Assembly (NCBI RefSeq): GCF_946885955.1 | Contig: NZ_CAMPHI010000079.1 | Coordinates: forward strand, 1-13,196 | DNA from: an uncultured Pseudomonas sp. | Lineage (GTDB): Bacteria > Pseudomonadota > Gammaproteobacteria > Pseudomonadales > Pseudomonadaceae | Length of the DNA: 13,196 nt | Direction of reading: 5' to 3' | Part shown: in pieces, positions 1-4,421 of the stretch | Layout: each line of letters begins with the position of its first letter | How positions within the stretch are numbered: the stretch's first letter is position 1 | Position numbers and translations under genes: made by a program | The notes under the pieces: model-generated | The model's input: only the letters and a program-made list of their open reading frames with translations | The model's database searches: none | Told to the model about the DNA's origin: nothing

Positions 1-1
1 C

Positions 2-28
2 AAAAAAAGACCCGGCAAGAGCCGGGTC
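2..28 (-). terminator. Intrinsic terminator of prrF
   Basis: A perfect 8-bp stem, GACCCGGC with GCCGGGTC (21-28 and 9-16), has a 4-base loop (17-20). On the minus strand it is followed by seven T (2-8). Confidence 0.92.
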
Positions 29-118
29 AATAACCGTGATTAGCCTGATGAGGAGATAACCAGAAGAGCCCGCCTGAAGGGCTCTTGAGCTTATCGACCG
101 ATCTCGCGACCAGCTGTT
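2..118 (-). ncRNA. prrF: PrrF iron-responsive small RNA
   Basis: On the minus strand this segment has the layout I know for Pseudomonas PrrF RNAs. The 5' part reads CTGGTCGCGAGATC. An 8-bp hairpin (64-86, loop 72-78) comes next, then the conserved target-pairing core (34-61, containing TCCTCATCAGGCTAATCACG), then a terminal hairpin with a U run. PrrF RNAs are made under iron starvation and, with Hfq, repress mRNAs for iron-using proteins such as superoxide dismutase and TCA-cycle enzymes. The start near 118 is inferred from the -10 box at 123-128; the predicted length of about 117 nt fits the family. Location beside cbpA matches the P. aeruginosa prrF locus. Only one copy lies in the window; whether a tandem second copy sits further left cannot be seen. 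Confidence 0.93.
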
Positions 119-122
119 GCTA

Positions 123-150
123 ATAATAACGATTATCATTTGTGTGTCAA
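123..150 (-). promoter_or_regulatory. prrF sigma-70 promoter
   Basis: On the minus strand TTGACA (145-150) and TATTAT (123-128) are separated by 16 bases, a near-consensus promoter reading into the PrrF RNA with a predicted start around 117-118. Confidence 0.8.
125..143 (-). promoter_or_regulatory. Fur box over the prrF promoter
   Basis: The minus strand contains TGATAAT-C-GTTATTA (138-124). It matches the 7-1-7 Fur core TGATAAT-N-ATTATCA at 12 of 14 positions, and the 19-base window 125-143 matches the classical Fur consensus at about 14 positions. It fills the spacer and touches the -10 box, so Fe-Fur binding would block RNA polymerase. This agrees with known Fur repression of prrF. Confidence 0.85.
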
Positions 151-202
151 TGCCTGTAACCCAAGTATTTTTACCTCTGAGCAAAATGCCGGCGAAAACG
201 AA

Positions 203-225
203 GAACCCGGCACATGGCCGGGTTC
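203..225 (-). terminator. Probable cbpA terminator
   Basis: A perfect 9-bp stem (203-211 with 217-225, loop 212-216) lies 22 bases after the cbpA stop. On the minus strand it is followed by an interrupted T-rich stretch (TTCGTTTTCG), so termination may be only moderate. It also separates cbpA from the prrF promoter. Confidence 0.65.
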
Positions 226-247
226 CGGGTGTTGCGAGGCGCGAGGT

Positions 248-1048
248 TTACGCGGTGGCGGCCGGCAGGCGCAGCTGGGTCACTTCCTTGTTCAGCAGGT
301 CGATGCGTCGCGCCATGCTCTCGATCAGGCTGTGGGCGATGCGTGGGTTGCTTTGCATCAGGCTGAGGAATTGCTCCTTGGGAATGACCATGACCGTGCA
401 GGGTTCGGTGGCGAGTACGGTCGCGCTGCGGCGTTCGCGAGTGAATACAGCCATGGCGCCGAAAATTTCATCCTTCTGCACATCGCCGACCCGATGACCG
501 TCGACATAGGCTTCGGCATGGCCTTCGATGATGATGAACACATGGTTGGCCGGATCGCCTTGATGAATAAGCTCCTCGCCGGCGGCGAAATGCTGAAATC
601 CGGTAGCTGGGCGGATTTCCGGCTGTTTCATCCGCGCGAGGGCATCGGATAGCAGGGCGGTATGACCGATCAGGTACTGGATAAACAGTTCCTGGCGTTG
701 CTCGCTGGCGTAAATATGCTTGAACACATCGCTGCGCGAGTAGGGGATCAGGCTTAGTGGTTCTTCACTGCTCAGGCGGCAACTGGGCATCTCGATGCCT
801 TGGCGTAGCCCGACCAGATCGCCCTCCTGCAAATAGAACAGCGGTCGCTCGTCGATCAGCGCGTGCAGCAAGCCATCGGCGATGATGAACAGCTGGTTGC
901 CGGGCAGTACTGCGGCCAGATCGTCGATGCTGTCCAGTTGCAGCGGTTCGCCGCTGGGCGCTAAGCCATCGAGTAGCTGCGTGGGGATGCTTTGCAGTCG
1001 GTTGATCAGCTGGTCGGCGTAGGCCGGTTGCTCCCCGAGTAGATACAT
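248..1048 (-). CDS. cbpA: Cyclic nucleotide-binding protein CbpA
   Basis: A 266-residue protein with a C-terminal cyclic nucleotide-binding domain (about 148-235: FAAGEELIHQGD, the phosphate-binding-cassette region around FGAMAVF and RRSAT at 206-210). A degenerate N-terminal copy may cover about 45-110. No helix-turn-helix follows, so it is not a CRP-type transcription factor. In P. aeruginosa the orthologue at this place beside prrF is CbpA, a polar cAMP-binding protein whose gene is activated by Vfr. The call rests on domain layout and synteny. The start is ATG (1046-1048), with AAGGA about 9 bases upstream. One oddity is that the Glu that contacts the cAMP ribose in E. coli CRP (E72) aligns with Ala198, although the Arg-Ser pair (R207, S208) is kept. 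Ligand binding is therefore not assured. A candidate promoter and CRP-like box lie upstream. Confidence 0.85.
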   Translation of the reverse strand: MYLLGEQPAYADQLINRLQSIPTQLLDGLAPSGEPLQLDSIDDLAAVLPGNQLFIIADGLLHALIDERPLFYLQEGDLVGLRQGIEMPSCRLSSEEPLSLIPYSRSDVFKHIYASEQRQELFIQYLIGHTALLSDALARMKQPEIRPATGFQHFAAGEELIHQGDPANHVFIIIEGHAEAYVDGHRVGDVQKDEIFGAMAVFTRERRSATVLATEPCTVMVIPKEQFLSLMQSNPRIAHSLIESMARRIDLLNKEVTQLRLPAATA

Positions 1049-1102
1049 GAGCGTAATTCCTTGAACGGGCTTGGCTGACTAAGGCGCAGTAACGTCCCCT
1101 AA

Positions 1103-1131
1103 ACAATAAGGGGCGGCGGGCCTCAGGTAAA
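1103..1131 (-). promoter_or_regulatory. Candidate cbpA promoter
   Basis: On the minus strand TTTACC (1126-1131), a 17-base spacer and TATTGT (1103-1108) give a weak sigma-70 promoter. The predicted start is near 1096, giving a leader of about 48 bases to the cbpA ATG. Each hexamer matches consensus at 4 of 6 positions, as expected for an activator-dependent promoter. Confidence 0.4.
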
Positions 1132-1148
1132 TCTTTCTATCCGGAGGT

Positions 1149-1164
1149 TGTGAGCTAGCTCTTG
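1149..1164 (-). promoter_or_regulatory. Candidate CRP/Vfr-like site upstream of cbpA
   Basis: The minus strand reads CAAGAGCTAGCTCACA, with one perfect TCACA half-site, a central palindromic AGCTAGCT and a weak second half. Its centre lies about 61 bases before the predicted cbpA start, the usual class I CRP/Vfr position. It overlaps the last codons of the TfoX-domain gene. Vfr control of cbpA is known in P. aeruginosa; this particular site is my inference. Confidence 0.4.
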
Positions 1165-1427
1165 TTGCGCAATGAGCAGCTCTCGAGTTGCTCATTCAAT
1201 TGCGCTTTGTGTGCAGGCGTCAAATCGTTCCAGTGGACGTCGAGCAACGCTCCTTCGATAGCGTAGAGCAATACTTTGGATGCCCTGAAGCCTCGTGCCC
1301 GCACCGCGCTGTATGCGTTCACGGCGCCCAGTCGGCGTAGGTCGTTGACGCTATGGATGCCGGCGGCGTGCAGCCATTGTGCGGAGGTTTTGCCCAGGTT
1401 TTTCAAGTGTTGCAGTTCATCGTTCAT
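1155..1427 (-). CDS. Stand-alone TfoX C-terminal domain protein
   Basis: A 90-residue protein made almost entirely of a TfoX/Sxy C-terminal domain: LKNLGKTSAQWLHAAGIHSVNDLRRLGAVNAY, then a conserved AxxxRxxG..KVLLYAIEGAL segment and a helical tail. This helix-hairpin-helix-like fold forms the C-terminal half of Sxy/TfoX, the competence co-activator. Here the N-terminal half is absent, so a competence role should not be assumed; its function is unknown. I chose ATG 1425-1427 because AGGAGG stands 4 bases upstream; an in-frame TTG further up (1497-1499) lacks such a site and would add residues unlike the family. The stop is TAG, about 107 bases before cbpA. Confidence 0.82.
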   Translation of the reverse strand: MNDELQHLKNLGKTSAQWLHAAGIHSVNDLRRLGAVNAYSAVRARGFRASKVLLYAIEGALLDVHWNDLTPAHKAQLNEQLESCSLRNKS

Positions 1428-1500
1428 CAAGCCTCCTGACGTGGCTGGATGGGGTGCGGAGCAGCAAAAACGCTTGTATACGGTGCCGCTGTAAAGCAAT

Positions 1501-1513
1501 GCCGCGAAGCGGC
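1501..1513 (-). terminator. Weak hairpin after the methyltransferase gene
   Basis: A 5-bp GCCGC/GCGGC stem with a 3-base loop is followed on the minus strand by ATTGCTTTA. It lies 64 bases past the methyltransferase stop. The T run is poor, so this could be a weak terminator or nothing. The rest of 1428-1577 shows only the ribosome binding site of the next gene. Confidence 0.22.
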
Positions 1514-1577
1514 CTAAGCCTATACGCGCCCGCTGCTGGGCTTCGCTGCGTGCAGCCGGTAACGGGGTCGGAGCCGC

Positions 1578-2324
1578 TTATTTTTGTCTGCCTGCCAGGA
1601 AGTGTAGCGGCCAACGGATAAAACGTGGCCTATTGATAGCTCCCCAGGCTTCAGATAATCGCGGGGCAAGCTCCATAACTGGATCGTGGCCGTGCTGTCG
1701 CTCCCAACGTTGCACCGCCGACCAGGTGCGCAGGTAACCGAGCAAATTCGCCAGGCTCCAGTTCGCTTCGATTGCCAGCTGTGGCGGTTCGAGGGCGACG
1801 AATGGCAAGTGGATGTCGCGATAGCCCGCGTCCACACTTTCTCGACCGGCAGGCCAGTAGCCAGCCAGGGTGCACGAGTAGAAGTCGTCGATCAGTGTAT
1901 CCAGCTCGCTGTCGATACGCAGCAGGCCATAGCACCAGGCACAGAACAAGCCTCGTGGCTTGAGCAGGCGTTCGGCTTCGTGGAAGAACGCCGGCGTGGC
2001 AAACCAGTGCAAGGCCTGGGCGACCACTATGGTATCCAGGCTGGCGTCGGCCAGGGGTTGCGCTTCGGCTCGTGCAACGAAGACCGCGATTCTGCTGGTA
2101 TCGGCGGCGCGCAACTGTTCGATGCTGCTGTCGCTGCCCAGTACCCGGGTGAAGTAGCGAGCGAGCGGAATGCCGGCCTGGCCATTGCCGCAGGCGATAT
2201 CCAGCGCGCATTGGCGTGTCGGGCTCTGTTGCGCCAGCCAGGCGAACAGGGCGTCCGGGTATTGCGGACGAAAGCGGGCATAACTGTCGGCGCGCGCGCC
2301 AAACAGTTGGGCGACGTCGCTCAT
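1578..2324 (-). CDS. Class I SAM-dependent methyltransferase
   Basis: A 248-residue cytosolic enzyme of the Methyltransf_11 type. Motif I, the SAM-binding glycine loop, is ALDIACGNGQAGI (40-52). An acidic residue at the end of strand 2 (GSD, D65) would hold the SAM ribose. Motif IV/post I is about DTIVVAQALHWF (97-108), and LKPRG (121-125) follows. The N-terminus (FGARADSYARFRPQYP) and the AQALHWF signature resemble a family that includes yeast trans-aconitate methyltransferase-like proteins, but the acceptor substrate cannot be read from sequence. The ATG (2322-2324) overlaps the TGA of the pentapeptide gene in an ATGA, and only a weak GCAGG lies ahead of it, so translation probably depends on coupling to the upstream gene. 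Confidence 0.85.
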   Translation of the reverse strand: MSDVAQLFGARADSYARFRPQYPDALFAWLAQQSPTRQCALDIACGNGQAGIPLARYFTRVLGSDSSIEQLRAADTSRIAVFVARAEAQPLADASLDTIVVAQALHWFATPAFFHEAERLLKPRGLFCAWCYGLLRIDSELDTLIDDFYSCTLAGYWPAGRESVDAGYRDIHLPFVALEPPQLAIEANWSLANLLGYLRTWSAVQRWERQHGHDPVMELAPRLSEAWGAINRPRFIRWPLHFLAGRQK

Positions 2325-2668
2325 GGCCTGCTGTTATAGCGCAAACGTGTGCCGAAATTGACCGACATGAGGATTTCATCGGCGCTCAGTTGTACCGGGA
2401 AGTAGCTGCCGGATATCTGGGCGTGCGCCAGGCTGGCGCCTTCCAGCTTGGCGCTGCGCAAATCGAGGCCGCGCAGGTCGGCGCCTCGAAAGTAGGCGTC
2501 GGTGAAATTTATGTGTTCGGCGTCGAGCATGCGCAGGTCAATGCCGCGGAAATCGCCGCCGCTGAGGTCGACTTCTCCGTCCTTGGGTTTTTGCGCATTG
2601 AACCCCTTTACGTCGTCGCTGCGTAACAGGCGATAAAGGGCGGTGTCGAGCTGGCGCGGCTGGCTCAT
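2321..2668 (-). CDS. Pentapeptide-repeat protein
   Basis: A 115-residue protein. Residues 33-92 parse into about twelve consecutive five-residue units with Leu or Phe at the centre: VDLSG, GDFRG, IDLRM, LDAEH, INFTD, AYFRG, ADLRG, LDLRS, AKLEG, ASLAH, AQISG, SYFPV. Such units fold as a right-handed quadrilateral beta-helix of about three coils. No signal peptide or membrane segment is seen. A short N-terminal helix region (1-32) and a C-terminal tail (LSADEILMSVNFGTRLRY) flank the repeats. Some long members mimic DNA and protect gyrase, but this one is too short to assume that; its function is unknown. The ATG is preceded by AGGA at about 9 bases. TATACT (minus strand, 2699-2704) may be its -10 box. 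Confidence 0.88.
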   Translation of the reverse strand: MSQPRQLDTALYRLLRSDDVKGFNAQKPKDGEVDLSGGDFRGIDLRMLDAEHINFTDAYFRGADLRGLDLRSAKLEGASLAHAQISGSYFPVQLSADEILMSVNFGTRLRYNSRP

Positions 2669-2710
2669 GGGCAGGGTTCCTGTGGTGGGTTCCCTGGCAG
2701 TATAGAAGCC

Positions 2711-2731
2711 CCGGCAGGCCCTGCCTGCCGG
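2711..2731 (-). terminator. Hairpin after the kinase/ATPase gene
   Basis: A perfect 9-bp stem (CCGGCAGGC at 2711-2719 with GCCTGCCGG at 2723-2731, loop CCT) begins 13 bases past the stop of the upstream gene on the minus strand. It is followed by a short T-containing stretch (CTTCTATA). It probably acts as a terminator, although the U run is poor. Confidence 0.5.
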
Positions 2732-2743
2732 ATGCGCGCCGGC

Positions 2744-4303
2744 TTACAGACCTGGCAGGAGCTGGCGTATGCGCGAGATCAGGCTGTCCAGGCTTTCGCT
2801 CTCGTGGGTATTGACCCGCTTGCTCAGTGTCAGCTCCTCGTCGCTCAGCATCTCGCGGCTGAGCTGCTGCGCCTGGATTACTTCCATGGTCGCATCGGAG
2901 GGGTCGCCTCCGGCACTCCTGCGTTGTTCGAGCCAGGCGGCGATCACTTCGTCGGGGGCATGGCAATCGAGAATCAGGAAGGGGGCGCCGCAGGCTTCGG
3001 CTACCTGAGCGGCAGCTTGGCGCTGGGTGCGTTTGAGGTAGGTGGCATCGATCACCACGGGGTAGCCGGCATGCAGGGCGGCATCGGCAAGTTGGTGCAG
3101 GCGCTGGTAGGTCGCATTACTCGCTTCCTGGCTGTAGATGCCGGCATGCAGTTGCTGTTGCGCGGCGGGTTGTTCGCCGAACAGGCGCTTGCGCTCGACG
3201 TCCGAGCGCAGGCGAATGGCGCCAAGGGCTTCGACCAGGCGCATGGCGACGTGACTCTTGCCCACGGCGGAAACGCCATGGGTGATTGCCAGCAAGGGCG
3301 AGGGAATGGCGCTGTAACTTTCTGCCAGGGTGGCGTAGCGGCGGTATTGGCGCAGAATCACCGCGCGCTGCACGGCGTCCTGTTCCTGGGCGAAGCGGAA
3401 CAGACTGACTTTGCCGCGGACCATGGCCCGGTAGGCTTTATAGAAGCTCAGTAGCTCCAGGGCGGCGTAGTCGCCGGTGTGCTCCAGCCAGCTGTTGATG
3501 AAGCGGCGGGCGAACGCCTTCAGGCCGCGATCTTCCAGGTCCATGGCGAGGAAAGCGGCATCCGAGGCGATATCGATCAGACGGAATGGCTCGTTGAACT
3601 CGATGCAGTCGAAGAGCACCACCTGATCATTCATCAGAGTGGCGTTGCCCAGGTGAATATCGCCATGGCATTCGCGGATAAAACCGTCCGCCTTACGTTG
3701 AGCCAGCAAGGGTTTCAGACGCTCGAAGCTGCTTTCCGCCCAGGCTTGCAGCGCATCGAGCTGCTGCAGATCGGCTTTTTCCTTGAGCATCGGGCGGATC
3801 TGTTCGAAATTTTGCGTCACCGGCGCCATGATCGCCTCCGGTGTGCCCAACTCATGCTCCTGGGGCACGCGCGGTGCATGCAGGTGGAACTCGGCGATTT
3901 GCCTGGCCAGCCCGTCGATGTGGGCTTCGCTCAGCTCGCCGCGTGCTTGCAGCTCGTCGAGCAGTTGGCCGGCGGGGAATTGGCGCATTTTCAGGGCGTA
4001 TTCGATGACCGGCCCGCTGCCGGCCAGTTGCGGTGCCTCGATGCTGCCGCAGATCGGCAGGACTTCGAGGTACAGGTCGGGGGCCAGACGCTGGTTCAGG
4101 CGCAGCTCCTCCTGGCAGAAGTGCTCGCGTGCGCTCAGCTCGGTAAAGTCGAGAAAACCGAAATTGACCGGCTTCTTTATCTTGTAAGCATAGGGGCCAG
4201 TCAGGATTACCCAGGAAATATGCGTCTCGATAACCTGGAAACCATCCACCGGATGAGGGTAAAGGGCCGGGTTCTGCAGGGCGGCGATCAGGGCTTGGCT
4301 CAC
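2744..4303 (-). CDS. APH-like kinase fused to a P-loop ATPase
   Basis: A 519-residue two-domain protein. The N-terminal half (about 1-325) is an aminoglycoside-phosphotransferase-like kinase. It has an early KIKKPVNFGFLDF segment (41-53), the catalytic loop HGDIHLGN (213-220) and the metal-binding DCIEF (232-236, in the DFG position). The C-terminal half (about 335-519) is a P-loop nucleotide kinase-like ATPase with Walker A GVSAVGKS (343-350), RSDVERKR (366-373) and a Walker B-like VVIDAT (416-421). Both domains look catalytically intact. Fusions of this kind are widespread in Proteobacteria; their substrate is not known to me and antibiotic resistance should not be inferred. The start is GTG (4301-4303), with AAGGA 7 bases before it. 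It is divergent from mrcB. Confidence 0.85.
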   Translation of the reverse strand: MSQALIAALQNPALYPHPVDGFQVIETHISWVILTGPYAYKIKKPVNFGFLDFTELSAREHFCQEELRLNQRLAPDLYLEVLPICGSIEAPQLAGSGPVIEYALKMRQFPAGQLLDELQARGELSEAHIDGLARQIAEFHLHAPRVPQEHELGTPEAIMAPVTQNFEQIRPMLKEKADLQQLDALQAWAESSFERLKPLLAQRKADGFIRECHGDIHLGNATLMNDQVVLFDCIEFNEPFRLIDIASDAAFLAMDLEDRGLKAFARRFINSWLEHTGDYAALELLSFYKAYRAMVRGKVSLFRFAQEQDAVQRAVILRQYRRYATLAESYSAIPSPLLAITHGVSAVGKSHVAMRLVEALGAIRLRSDVERKRLFGEQPAAQQQLHAGIYSQEASNATYQRLHQLADAALHAGYPVVIDATYLKRTQRQAAAQVAEACGAPFLILDCHAPDEVIAAWLEQRRSAGGDPSDATMEVIQAQQLSREMLSDEELTLSKRVNTHESESLDSLISRIRQLLPGL

Positions 4304-4341
4304 GGGCGATCCTTGGCTTTCAGTCGAATTCAGAGGTGGGC

Positions 4342-4370
4342 ATTATGGCCGCTCCAGAGCGCTCTGCAAA
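4342..4370 (-). promoter_or_regulatory. Promoter of the kinase/ATPase gene
   Basis: On the minus strand TTTGCA (4365-4370), a 17-base spacer and CATAAT (4342-4347) precede the GTG start by about 39 bases. Confidence 0.5.
4355..4366. repeat. 12-bp perfect palindrome in the divergent promoter region
   Basis: CAGAGCGCTCTG is a perfect palindrome. It lies in the spacer of the leftward promoter and about 42 bases before the mrcB -10 box, so it is a possible operator. A 12-base palindrome in G+C-rich DNA can also occur by chance. Confidence 0.3.
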
Positions 4371-4403
4371 CCGCCGGGCTGTGCCTGCTAGTGCCCGGCA
4401 AAA

Positions 4404-4413
4404 TGCGTATAAT
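4404..4413 (+). promoter_or_regulatory. mrcB -10 region close to the start codon
   Basis: A consensus TATAAT (4408-4413), preceded by TGCG, lies 8 bases before the mrcB ATG. The expected transcript start is 4419-4422, at or just before the ATG. No good -35 box is seen at 16-18 bases; a 7-bp inverted repeat (4373-4379 with 4393-4399) covers that area. Confidence 0.5.
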
Positions 4414-4421
4414 GCCGCGCC

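Noticed and set aside
4373..4399. Inverted repeat GCCGGGC/GCCCGGC upstream of mrcB as a terminator
   Set aside because: It has a 13-base loop, no T run on either strand, and sits between divergent genes where no transcript needs ending.
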